Source: an uncultured Methanomicrobiales archaeon
GTDB taxonomy: Archaea > Thermoplasmatota > Thermoplasmata > Methanomassiliicoccales > Methanomethylophilaceae
DNA: 17,550 bases
Assembly: GCA_937892275.1 (NCBI GenBank)
Contig: CALAVG010000368.1
Span: 1-17,550, forward strand
Direction: 5' to 3'
Shown here: piece after piece, positions 1-8,844 of the stretch
Numbering within the stretch: position 1 is the first letter of the stretch
Layout of the letters: each line of letters starts with the position of its first letter
The notes under the pieces: generated by a model
The model's database searches: none
Seen by the model: the letters and a program-made list of their open reading frames with translations, nothing else
What the model was told of the DNA's origin: nothing
Program-made: the position numbers and the translations under genes

Positions 1-363
1 CCTCTGAATGTGCTTTATCTCTACAGGATTTTCAAAAGTTGCGTTCATTATTTTTTTGATGTATTCGACATCGCTGTCGTCAACAACACCGTCGAAGTTT
101 GCGTCTGCATACTTCAATTTACTAGCAGTTCCGTCTTTGAGTGCAGACTGAAGAGCATCCACATCTTTTTGATCAATGACCAAATCTTCGTTGACGTTTC
201 CGAAGACTTCCAAGCAAGGGTTCAGGTCAGCATCTGCCAGATGTGAAAGGTCGACGTCGTCAGGGTCGTATTTGGGCTTCTCCTGTGTGAGAATAACAAC
301 ACTTACTGCGACAACAAAGATCACAACTACAGCTACAATGGCTATTGTAACTTTTTTGTCCAT
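1..363 (-). CDS. Membrane-anchored protein with dockerin-like EF-hand pair, probable ABC substrate-binding protein N-terminus (partial)
   Basis: This gene starts at ATG 363-361 and runs off the left edge, so only its first 121 residues are present. Residues 5-26 form a hydrophobic segment (IAIVAVVVIFVVAVSVVIL) after MDKK, a signal anchor that places the rest outside the membrane. Two calcium-loop repeats follow: residues 56-67 (N56, N58, D60, D64, D67) and 87-98 (D87, N89, D91, D95, D98), each followed by a short helix, as in type I dockerin repeats. The frame is open to base 1, where the mature domain would follow. In methanogens such modules can precede iron- or cobalamin-type periplasmic-binding domains; that identity is inferred and not visible here. 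The start is preceded by AGAAGTGA, a reasonable ribosome-binding site. It diverges from the chelatase operon, which would suit a role in metal or tetrapyrrole uptake. Confidence 0.7.
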   Translation of the reverse strand, partial: MDKKVTIAIVAVVVIFVVAVSVVILTQEKPKYDPDDVDLSHLADADLNPCLEVFGNVNEDLVIDQKDVDALQSALKDGTASKLKYADANFDGVVDDSDVEYIKKIMNATFENPVEIKHIQR

Positions 364-566
364 TTTATCACTTCTTGTCCCGTATTGCGGAGGCAATGTC
401 TCCCACAATAGTTTCGCCCTATTAATAATGGATTATTCAGCCAAGTGGTTTATAATGGCGATAATTATTGCCCATGCGTTTTTTGAACAAGCATGGTTTG
501 AATACATAGTTCGAAACACTTGGCTTATATCTCCGATATGAGATAACTGGATAGGAAGGTCTGTCC
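364..566. promoter_or_regulatory. Divergent promoter region with a pair of inverted 9-bp elements
   Basis: This AT-rich gap separates the minus-strand binding-protein gene from chlI. On the plus strand TTATAT at 525-530 is a good TATA box, giving a predicted start of transcription near 553 and a leader of about 14 bases; GGAAGG just before ATG 567 is the ribosome-binding site. On the minus strand candidate TATA boxes lie at about 421-430 (TTATTAAT) and 448-457 (ATTATAAA). A 9-bp element occurs as an inverted pair, AGCCAAGTG at 439-447 and CACTTGGCT at 517-525, the right copy touching the plus TATA box. A second, weaker pair is CCATGC 472-477 and GCATGG 491-496. Such placement would suit a shared regulator of both genes; no regulator can be named from sequence. 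Confidence 0.5.
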
Positions 567-1592
567 ATGGAAAAACTCCTGTTCCCGTTCGTAGCCGTCG
601 TCGGCCAAGATGACATGAAGAAGGCGCTGTTGCTCAACATAGTGGATCCGAGCATCGGGGGCGCGCTCATCAAAGGGGAGAAGGGTACCGCCAAATCCAC
701 CACCGTGCGCTCATTGGCCCAGATACTGCCGTACAGGGAGACCGTGGAGGGATGCCGTTTCAATTGTAATCCCAAGAACCCTGGTTCCCTCTGTCCGGAA
801 TGTGTGGAGAGGTCGGAGAAGGAAGGCCTTCTGCTCTCAGGCATACAGCGCATGAGGGTGGTTGAACTCCCGCTCAGCGCAACGGAGGACCGTGTTGCAG
901 GTACACTCGACATAGAGCATGTACTGAAGACGGGAGAGAAGAAGTTCGAGCCCGGTGTCTTAGCGCAGGCCAACAACAACCTCCTCTATGTGGATGAGGT
1001 GAATCTTCTGGACGACCATATCGTGGATCTCCTTCTGGATTCCGCAGCGATGGGCGTGAACTACATCGAGAGGGAGGGGGTATCGTTCTCCCACCCGGCA
1101 CGTTTCATTCTGATAGGGACAATGAATCCAGAGGAGGGAGAGCTCAGACCCCAGTTATTGGACAGGTTCGGACTGTCCGTGGATGTCAAGGGTGACAAGG
1201 ATACCGATGTCCGCATGGAGATCGTCAAGAGGAGGATAGAGTTCGACACGGATCCGTCCGGATACACGAAGAAGTATCAGGCGGAGTCCGATGCACTCAG
1301 GGACAGGTTGTCCGAGGCAAGGGAAGCGGTCCGCAGCATCATCGTGGACGATTCTATCGTAAAGGCCATCGTGACGATCACCACATCCTTCGGTATCGAC
1401 GGCCACAGGGCAGATATCACCATGATGAAGGCCGCCAAGGCCAATGCAGCTCTGGAGGGCAGGAAGGAGGTCACCAAGGATGACATCAGGGCGGTGGCCG
1501 CATTGGTGCTGTCCCATCGTATGAGGCGCAGGCCCTTCGAGGAGGCCGCATTCGACTACGAGGAGCTCGAGAGATGCCTCCAGTCGATCTGA
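567..1592 (+). CDS. chlI: ChlI/BchI-like AAA+ ATPase subunit of a metal chelatase
   Basis: This 341-residue AAA+ protein is the motor subunit expected to form a ring with the ChlD-like partner and drive ATP-dependent metal insertion by CobN. Walker A is GEKGTAKST (residues 37-45) and Walker B is LLYVDEVNLLDD (139-150). An arginine-finger region (LLDRFGLSV) and the C-terminal helical lid follow, the usual length and order for the BchI/ChlI family. Between Walker A and B it carries four cysteines, C63, C67, C76 and C79 (CxxxC and CxxC), a likely zinc or cluster site of the type seen in CobN-associated ATPases but absent from typical plant ChlI. The start has GGAAGG upstream and the 3' end overlaps chlD by 19 bases, implying translational coupling. 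The family is clear; whether the metal is cobalt is inferred from the CobN neighbour. Confidence 0.9.
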   Translation: MEKLLFPFVAVVGQDDMKKALLLNIVDPSIGGALIKGEKGTAKSTTVRSLAQILPYRETVEGCRFNCNPKNPGSLCPECVERSEKEGLLLSGIQRMRVVELPLSATEDRVAGTLDIEHVLKTGEKKFEPGVLAQANNNLLYVDEVNLLDDHIVDLLLDSAAMGVNYIEREGVSFSHPARFILIGTMNPEEGELRPQLLDRFGLSVDVKGDKDTDVRMEIVKRRIEFDTDPSGYTKKYQAESDALRDRLSEAREAVRSIIVDDSIVKAIVTITTSFGIDGHRADITMMKAAKANAALEGRKEVTKDDIRAVAALVLSHRMRRRPFEEAAFDYEELERCLQSI

Positions 1593-3454
1593 GATACTTC
1601 CCGTTCACAGCCGTCCTGGGGATGGACGACGCGAAGAGGGCGATGCAGTGCATCCTAGTCAATCCTAATCTCAAGACGGTTATGATCAGAGGAGGTCAGG
1701 GTACCGCCAAGACCGTTCTGGCCAGATCGATCGGTCACATTTCAGGTAAGAGCATAATCAACATCCCGGTGAACATCTCCGAGGAGCAGCTCTTCGGCGG
1801 TATGGACATAGACGAGACCATCAGGACCGGGAAGGTCTGTATGCAGCCTGGATTGCTGTCAAAGGCCGACGGCAACATACTGTATGTAGACGACGTCAAT
1901 CTGATGGACCAGAGGATCCTGATGACCCTGCTCAATTCTGTCCTAGACGGAAGGGTCGTTGTCGAGAGGGAAGGGGTGTCCGCCGAATATTGTGTGGATA
2001 CCGTTCTCATCGCAACTATGAATCCCTCCGATTCCGATGTCAGCTCCCACATATTGGACAGGTTCGACCTGTGCGCTTACGCTTCATTCCCCGACGAGGA
2101 GGACAAGAGGGCTGAGATACTCCGTCGCAACGCCGATTTCCAAAAGGATCCGGCTGGTTTCATAGAGAAGTTCAGGGAAGAGGAGGATACTCTAAAAGCG
2201 AACCTCGACCGTTCCAAGAAGATCCTCCCATTGGTCACTATGACCGACGACCTTATCGGAGTATCCGTGGAACTCACGGTGAAGGTCCTTGCCGATGGTC
2301 ACCGCGGGGACATCGCTATGATCAACACCGCCAAGGCGTTGGCGGCACTGAATGGCCGCGACGAGGTCATGAAGAAGGATGTGGAGGAGGCAGCTATGCT
2401 CTGCCTCGCACACCGCAGGAACTACACCCAGGAGCAGCCTCAGGAACCTCCGAGACCTGAAGAACCCGAAGAGGACGACCAGGAGCCCCAGGAGAACGAG
2501 GAACAACAGCAGGAACAGCAGCAACAGGAGCAGGAACCCGAGAGCAATGAAGATCATAATCAGGAACCTCCGCCGGACATGGATTTCCAGCAGCTCCTGG
2601 ATGACATGGTATTCGAGATCGGCGACCAGTTCAGAGTCATAGATTATCTCAATGACGGGAGGAGGAAGGTCTCCAAGACCTCCGCCAAGAAGGGCAGGAG
2701 GATGATGGTGGAGAGCTCTAACTCATCGGGCCGCTACGCAAGGTCCAGGATACCATCGGACAGGACCCACGATATAGCATTCGATGCCACCGTCAGGGCG
2801 GCTGCTCCGTATCAGAGATCGAGGGACCATTCCGGATTGGCCATTAACATCCAGAAGCAGGATGTCAGGGAGAAGGTGCGCGAGATGCGCGCAGGATGCA
2901 CGATACTCTTCCTGGTGGATGCCAGCGGTTCACTCGGAGTGAGGAAGAGGATGTCCGCAGTGAAAGGAGCAGTTCTCTCGATGCTCAGGGACAGTTACGT
3001 CAAGAGGGACAGGATAGGCATGATGGCCTTCAGGCGCGATTCCGCCGAACTGGTCCTTCCCCCGACGAGATCCGTTGAATACAGCTACAGGAAACTGGAG
3101 GAGATGCCGACCGGAGGGAAGACCCCTCTGTCCGAGGCATTGGTCACGGTGAACGAGTACATGACGTCCTATTCACGCTCACATGTGGGAGAGATGTGCT
3201 ACATTGTCCTGATAACCGACGGGCGTGCTAATGTCCCTCTTCAGGAAGGCATCAACGCCAACGATGAGGTGCTGAAGCTGGCAGAGGACATGGCCATACC
3301 CCAGGTGAGATGGGTCGTCATCGATGCCAGCGCAGGATTCATCAGATTCGACAATGCGGAGAAGCTGGCCCAGGCGCTGGGAGGCACATATTTCAGATTG
3401 GAGGATCTGAACGCCGACCGTCTGGCGGAGAGCGTCAGAGCGGTGATACGCTGA
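1574..3454 (+). CDS. chlD: ChlD/BchD-like chelatase subunit: AAA+ domain, acidic Pro/Gln linker, VWA domain
   Basis: This 626-residue protein has the three-part layout of ChlD. An N-terminal AAA+ domain has Walker A GGQGTAKT (residues 40-47) and Walker B ILYVDDVNLMD (102-112), both apparently intact. A linker at about residues 285-345 is very rich in Glu, Gln and Pro. The C-terminal VWA domain has a complete MIDAS metal site: D449-A-S451-G-S453, T517 in GGKTPL, and D549 in LITDGR. In this family the VWA domain bridges the ATPase ring to the large substrate-binding subunit, here CobN. The ATG lies inside the last codons of chlI with AGGAGC about 8 bases upstream, so the two are probably made together. 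Ten bases separate its stop from cobN. The Gln-rich tract is encoded by CAG/CAA runs and may vary in length between strains. Confidence 0.92.
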   Translation: MPPVDLRYFPFTAVLGMDDAKRAMQCILVNPNLKTVMIRGGQGTAKTVLARSIGHISGKSIINIPVNISEEQLFGGMDIDETIRTGKVCMQPGLLSKADGNILYVDDVNLMDQRILMTLLNSVLDGRVVVEREGVSAEYCVDTVLIATMNPSDSDVSSHILDRFDLCAYASFPDEEDKRAEILRRNADFQKDPAGFIEKFREEEDTLKANLDRSKKILPLVTMTDDLIGVSVELTVKVLADGHRGDIAMINTAKALAALNGRDEVMKKDVEEAAMLCLAHRRNYTQEQPQEPPRPEEPEEDDQEPQENEEQQQEQQQQEQEPESNEDHNQEPPPDMDFQQLLDDMVFEIGDQFRVIDYLNDGRRKVSKTSAKKGRRMMVESSNSSGRYARSRIPSDRTHDIAFDATVRAAAPYQRSRDHSGLAINIQKQDVREKVREMRAGCTILFLVDASGSLGVRKRMSAVKGAVLSMLRDSYVKRDRIGMMAFRRDSAELVLPPTRSVEYSYRKLEEMPTGGKTPLSEALVTVNEYMTSYSRSHVGEMCYIVLITDGRANVPLQEGINANDEVLKLAEDMAIPQVRWVVIDASAGFIRFDNAEKLAQALGGTYFRLEDLNADRLAESVRAVIR

Positions 3455-3464
3455 AGGTGATGTC

Positions 3465-6400
3465 ATGAGGTACGTCAACATCTCTATCGGAACGATGGAC
3501 AGCTTCCTTATGAACAAGGCCGTCGAGGAAGTCCGCGGAATGGGATACGACATAGAGTACCGCAACTTCGACAACACCGACCTGGACGAGGATCCGTTGT
3601 TCCTGGCCGAAGCTGTGGAGTTCATCTCCGGAGCGGATTTCGTCACGATAAAGGTACACGGTGATACGTCATACTGCAAGAAGTTCGACAAGATCAGCAA
3701 TGCATTGCAGATGCATCACGTCTGCATGCATCTCAGCTGCACCGACGACTGCGTCACGGAGGCGTTCAGGGATTACTTCCTGGGAACGGATGACGAATAC
3801 GATCTCGTGATGAGATATGCGGTCCTCGGAGGCGACGGGAATTTCATCTCATTGATCAAATGGGCGTTGAACAGGTTCGACGGACTAGATCTGGAGATAG
3901 ATCCGCCGATACGCCCGAGTACAGAGGGTGTGTACTATCCCGGACGTGAGGTGTGTTCGTTCCAAGATTATCTCTCAGAACTGGACACGTCCATACCTAA
4001 CATCGGGATATTCTTCTATCAGAAGCAGTGGGTCACAGGCAACCTGGACAACGTGGACGGATTGATCAGGGCCGTGGAATCGCTGGGAGCGAATCCCATA
4101 GCGATGTTCTTCAACACCTCAGAGGGGAAGATAGACGGTTCCAAAGGCATAAAGAGGATCCTCCGCGAGGATATGACCATTGACGGGGAACCGGTGCTGG
4201 ATGCCATCATCAACACCATGAGCTTCAGCCAGACACTGATAGCTACTCCTGGTACGGGTGACCAGGTGTGCGATGACAACTTCTTCATGGACTATGGTGT
4301 ACCTGTTCTGCAAGCCATGACTATGGTCAGCACCGAGGAGCACTGGCGTGATCATCTGGAGGGATTGATCCCGGCGGAGATCGCTTACGACGTGGTGCAT
4401 CCGGAGTTCGACGGACAGATCATCACCGTTCCTAGTTCGAGCACCGAGGTCACAGAGAAGGGTTCCCGCTATTATCATTCCATCAAGGACAGGGCCTAGC
4501 GCATAGCCGACATGGCGGTCATGTGGGCGAAGCTCCGTCATATCGAGAACAAGGACAGGAAGGTGGCGATCCTCCTCTACCAGTATCCTCCTAAGAACGC
4601 GGATGCCGGAGGAGCCGCTGGATTGGATACATTCGCGAGCGTTGTGAACATCCTCCACAGGATGAGGGCCGACGGTTACGACGTCGGAGATTCGATACCG
4701 GACACTCCGAAGGAACTGGTTGATATTATGCTCTCGGGACTAACCAATGATTCCGATTGGATATCGCAGGAGGAGGTCAGGAAACGTTCGGTGGATCTCA
4801 TTCCTCCGGAGCAGTACGACGAATGGTATCAACAGTTATCAGAGAGAATCAGGGAACGTCTCAAGAACGATTGGGGCAAGCCTCCCGGGGACCATTATTC
4901 CGTCGGAAAGGACATCATCGTACCAGGTACGGTGTTCGGGAACATCATCGTCGGCTTCCAGCCGGACAGGGGAAGGGACATACAGGCCAACTATCACGAT
5001 CCCAACACCATACATCCGCATCAGTACTACGCATACTACAAGTGGCTCAGACACGACTTCGGAGCCAACGCGGTGATACACGTCGGTACCCATGGCACAT
5101 TGGAATGGCTGCCCGGGAAATCGGTCGCATTGAGCGGGGACTGTTCCCCCGATTACATTCTGGATTCACTTCCGGACATCTACCCTTACGTCATCGGCAA
5201 TCCCGGCGAGGGAATACAGGCCAAGAGGCGTGCGGCAGCGGTGATCATCGACCATATGATCCCGACCATGACACGTGCCGGAGGGTACGATGAGATACTG
5301 GAACTGGAAGGCACCCTGCAGAACTTCATGAACGCCAAGGCTCAGGGGCAAGATCAGAACCTGGGATTCATCAGGCAGAAGATCAGGGACATCCTGACAA
5401 GGATGGACATGTACAACGACCTCAAGCTCGATCCTGGGTGCGATGACGATACATTGGATGACAGGTTCGACGACCTCTACGATTACGTCGTGGATATCAA
5501 AGAGAACCTGATCAAGGACGGATTGCACATCCTCGGGAACGTGTCCGAAGGGAAGAGGATGGAGGAGGACATTTACAGTCTGGTCCGTGTCCCCAACGGC
5601 GAGATCCCGTCGCTCCGCGAATCCATCGCCAACGCATTGGGATACGACATCCTGGACATCCAGAACAACGCATCCCAGCGTGACGCATCGGGAAGACTGA
5701 AGGGACAGGTCCTGGAGGATGTGGAGACACGTACGGAGTCGCTAATATCGAGGATGGCGGAGAAGGGATTCTCGAAGGAGGAGTGCCTTGGGCTGCTGTC
5801 AGAATACGGACCTACGGATAATCTTGTAAAAGTGGTCTCATTCGTTTGCGACGAACTTCATCCCAATCTCCTGAGGATGGGCAACGAGATCGACAGCGTG
5901 ATGGCCGGACTCCGGGGAAGATATGTGGAACCTGGCCCGTCCGGATGCCCGACCAGGGGAAGGGCCCAGATACTCCCGACTGGAAGGAACTTCTATTCGA
6001 TAGATCCTGACGCGATCCCGTGGCATTCCAGCTGGGAGATCGGAAAGACCATGGCCGATCAGATGCTCGAACGCTACATAGACCAGCACGGAGGATATCC
6101 GCACAGCATCGGAATAGTCATGTGGGCCACCGACACGATGAAGACCGGAGGAGATGACACCGCATATGTGCTGTGGTTACTGGGGATCCGTCCGGTGTGG
6201 ACCGGTTACGCGGGGCGTGTGAAAGATCTGGAGGTCATCCCCGTCTCGGAGCTGGGGAGGCCGAGGATAGATGTAACATTGAGGATCAGCGGACTGTTCA
6301 GGGACACGTTCCCCAATCTAGTCAGGATGATCGACCGTGCTGTCCAGAAGGTCGCTTCCCTGGACGAATCGGAAGAGGAGAACTATCTGCTCGCGAACCT

Positions 6401-7193
6401 CCGCAAGGATATCGTCGAGGCCATAGAGGAAGGCATCCCGGAGGATCAGGCCAGAGAGGATGCGATGATCCGCATATTCGGTGATGCACCGGGTTCATAC
6501 GGTTCAGGTACGAACATCCTGGTCAGGACATCGGATTGGAAGGACCAGTCGGAGATCGGGGACATCTACCGCAGCTACGGCGAATTCGCATATGGACTCG
6601 GAAGATCCGGAGAACGCAAGCCGGAGGCATTCAGGCGCAGGCTCATGAACATGGATGTCACGGTGAAGAACAGCGTCAGCCGCGAGTACGATATGTTCGA
6701 CAACGACGACGTCTACACAGATCTCGGCGGCATGAACGCTGCCGTGAAATCGCTGCGCGGAGAACAGCCCATGTCAGTGATCGGATTCTCTGCGGACACA
6801 TCTAACATCAAGACGAAGACCGTCGACGAGGAAGGACGTTATATCTTCCGTAGCAAGATCAACAACCCGAAGTGGGTCGAAGGGCTGAAACCGCATGGAT
6901 TCAAGGGTGCCCAGGAGATCTCCAAGATGGCGGAGTATGTTTTCGGTTGGGATGCAACTTCGGATATAATCGAGGATTGGGAGTACAAGGCCATAGCGGA
7001 CAACTTCCTATTCAACAAGGACAATGCGGAATGGTTCAGGGAAGCCAATCCATATGCCATGATGGAAGTTGTGCAGAGGCTGTTGGAAGCGATACACCGC
7101 GGTATGTGGGATGCCGACGACGAGATGAAGCAGGATCTGATGAGGCTCTTCGAGGAACTCGAAGGCGACCTGGAGGGGATCAACGATGTATGA
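3465..7193 (+). CDS. cobN: CobN-type cobaltochelatase large subunit with one in-frame amber codon (probable pyrrolysine at residue 345)
   Basis: Read through the TAG at 4497-4499, this frame gives 1242 residues ending in TGA, close to the usual CobN/ChlH length of about 1200-1300. CobN binds the corrin or porphyrin substrate and inserts the metal, driven by the ChlI and ChlD subunits encoded just upstream. The part before the TAG (344 residues) is the N-terminal CobN region. The part after it holds the core signature VAILLYQYPPKN (about residues 367-378), the histidine motif HVGTHGTLEWLPGK starting at H539, and the C-terminal region. The family-conserved block DRA-x-RIADMAVMWAKLR spans the TAG with no shift, insertion or loss. 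The ATG at 4512, which would start a separate 893-residue product, sits inside this block and has no ribosome-binding site. ATG 3465 has AAGGTGAT upstream. A real stop giving a split CobN, or a sequencing error, remains possible but fits less well. Confidence 0.88.
4497..4499 (+). other. In-frame TAG codon in cobN, candidate pyrrolysine codon
   Basis: The codon lies between GCC (Ala344) and CGC (Arg346) in the cobN frame. The frame is open for 344 codons before it and 897 after it. A small stem, ACATG (4510-4514) and CATGT (4520-4524) with a five-base loop, starts 11 bases downstream; it is too weak to count as a proven PYLIS element. All other gene ends in the window use TGA, as expected if TAG is kept for decoding. 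Confidence 0.75.
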
Positions 7194-7241
7194 GTCAAAC
7201 TTATCTCCGAACAGACCATTGAGAAACATCAGGAGGCACCG

Positions 7242-8093
7242 ATGGACAATATAATAGAGGTCAGGGACCTGGTCGTGAAGTTCGGCGATTTCGCGGCCGT
7301 GAACGGCATCAGTTTCGATGTCAAGGAAGGGGAGATATTCGGGTTCCTCGGACCCAACGGTGCCGGTAAGACCACATCCATACGCACGATCACCACCATC
7401 CAGAAGTACGATTCCGGATCGGTGTCCATAGACGGTCACGACATCAAGTCAGATTATCTAGAGGCGAGGAAGCTCATCGGTATCGCGCAGCAGCACATCT
7501 CCCTCGACAAGGACCTGACCGTCCGTCAGAACCTCAAGCATCACGCGATAATGCACAAGATCCCGGCCAAGGAGCTGGATCGCACCATCGAGGAGATGGC
7601 CGACATCCTGGAGCTGGGGGATTTCATGGACCACAAGGTGATGGACTTGTCGGGAGGGTGGAAGAGGAAGGCCGCCATCATAGGCGCCATAATCCATAGT
7701 CCCAAGATCCTCCTGCTGGACGAGCCCACCGCCGGTCTAGACACCCGCTCCAGGCACATGCTCTGGGAACTGGTCCGCAAGCTCAATTCCAAAGGGACAA
7801 CCATATTCCTCACCACGCACTACATCGAGGAGGCGGAGACACTCTGCGACAAGGTCGCCATCATCGATCACGGTAAGCTGATAGCGATCGGTACTGTGGA
7901 CGAGCTCAGAGATAAGATAGGAAGGATCTCAGTCGAGACCACCTGGGATGACGGAAGACGCCGCAAGGAATACTTCCCCAGCATACAGGAGGCGAAGGAA
8001 TTCTCTCAGACATTGGGTGACAAGCTGTTCAACATCAGGAGGACCAGTCTGGAGGACGTGTTCCTGGAGCTCACGGGAGGCGACATACAATGA
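7242..8093 (+). CDS. ABC-2 type exporter ATP-binding protein (DrrA/NatA-like)
   Basis: This 283-residue nucleotide-binding subunit would power export by the membrane protein encoded directly downstream. Walker A is GPNGAGKTT (residues 37-45), the Q-loop region is IGIAQQ, the signature is LSGGWKR (136-142), Walker B is ILLLDE (156-161) and the switch histidine is H193 in LTTHYIEE. The C-terminal extension ending in SLEDVFLELTG is typical of the drug- and sodium-export branch (DrrA, NodI, NatA). AGGAGG lies 7 bases before the ATG. The 48-base gap after cobN shows no terminator, so co-transcription with the chelatase genes is possible. The substrate cannot be told from sequence. Confidence 0.93.
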   Translation: MDNIIEVRDLVVKFGDFAAVNGISFDVKEGEIFGFLGPNGAGKTTSIRTITTIQKYDSGSVSIDGHDIKSDYLEARKLIGIAQQHISLDKDLTVRQNLKHHAIMHKIPAKELDRTIEEMADILELGDFMDHKVMDLSGGWKRKAAIIGAIIHSPKILLLDEPTAGLDTRSRHMLWELVRKLNSKGTTIFLTTHYIEEAETLCDKVAIIDHGKLIAIGTVDELRDKIGRISVETTWDDGRRRKEYFPSIQEAKEFSQTLGDKLFNIRRTSLEDVFLELTGGDIQ

Positions 8094-8836
8094 CGATCCT
8101 GGATGAGGCGTACCGTGTGGCATGGGGGGACCTCGTGTACATGAAGGAGAACATCATCGAGGTGCTCCTGTCATCGCTGGTAGGTCCGCTTCTGTACCTT
8201 CTGGCATTCGGTTTCGGTGTCGGGGGCAGCATGGAGGACCCTCAGGGGTATGTGATGTACATCGTGCCCGGAATTGTGGCGCTGACCACCCTGTCATCGA
8301 CATTCAGTTCGGTGTCGATGAAGGTACTCGTACAGAGGCTGTTCTACATGAGTTTCGACGAGCTTCTGCTCTGTCCTCTTCACATCTCGGCCATCATCCT
8401 CGGAAAGGCTTTGCAAGGAGTGGTCAGGGCGTTCATCAGCTGTACCATCCTGGTAATCGTGGGATGGCTTCTGTCCCCGCAGATCATCATCAGTCCGTGG
8501 GTGTTCGTGCTGATCATATTCGCAGGTCTGATGTTCTCACTGTTGGGACTTCTGGCAGGTATGATAACAAGCAAGACACAGAACCTGGCATTGTTCTCCA
8601 GCATCGCCATCATCCCGATGACATTCCTGTGCGGAACCCTGTTCGATTCCGCAACATTGCCGGATGCGGTCGCTTTCATTATAGACATACTTCCTCTATC
8701 GCCTGTGAGCGGTCTGATGAGGAGCCTTATGCTTCCCGATTACGCGATAGATCCGATATCGATAGCTATCATGGCCGTGTACACCGTGTTGCTGTACTGC
8801 GGCTGCTACTACATGATCAAGAACAACAAATGCTGA
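8090..8836 (+). CDS. ABC-2 type exporter permease (DrrB/NodJ-like)
   Basis: This 248-residue integral membrane protein has six predicted hydrophobic segments and the ABC-2 layout: an N-terminal amphipathic stretch, a first membrane span around LLSSLVGPLLYLLAFGFGV, and a conserved region LGKALQGVVRAFISCTILV before span 3. The late motif LPLSPVSGLMRSLML is typical of NodJ/DrrB proteins. Its ATG overlaps the stop of the ATPase gene by four bases (ATGA), the standard arrangement for a coupled exporter pair. It ends in KNNKC just before the hydrolase gene. The exported compound is unknown; lipids, antibiotics and small hydrophobic molecules are usual for the family. Confidence 0.9.
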   Translation: MTILDEAYRVAWGDLVYMKENIIEVLLSSLVGPLLYLLAFGFGVGGSMEDPQGYVMYIVPGIVALTTLSSTFSSVSMKVLVQRLFYMSFDELLLCPLHISAIILGKALQGVVRAFISCTILVIVGWLLSPQIIISPWVFVLIIFAGLMFSLLGLLAGMITSKTQNLALFSSIAIIPMTFLCGTLFDSATLPDAVAFIIDILPLSPVSGLMRSLMLPDYAIDPISIAIMAVYTVLLYCGCYYMIKNNKC

Positions 8837-8844
8837 GGTGTACC

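Noticed and set aside
4512..7193. Separate gene for an 893-residue CobN starting at ATG 4512
   Set aside because: No ribosome-binding site precedes it, it begins within a conserved CobN block, and it is in the same frame as the upstream part; read-through of the TAG explains both parts better.
7194..7241. Terminator between cobN and the ABC ATPase gene
   Set aside because: No hairpin and no T-run are visible in the 48-base gap, so an operon boundary is not supported.
8122..8844. Long upstream extension of the hydrolase frame
   Set aside because: It overlaps the ABC-2 permease gene in another frame, its translation is low-complexity and unlike a protein family, and a good start with a ribosome-binding site exists at 8845.
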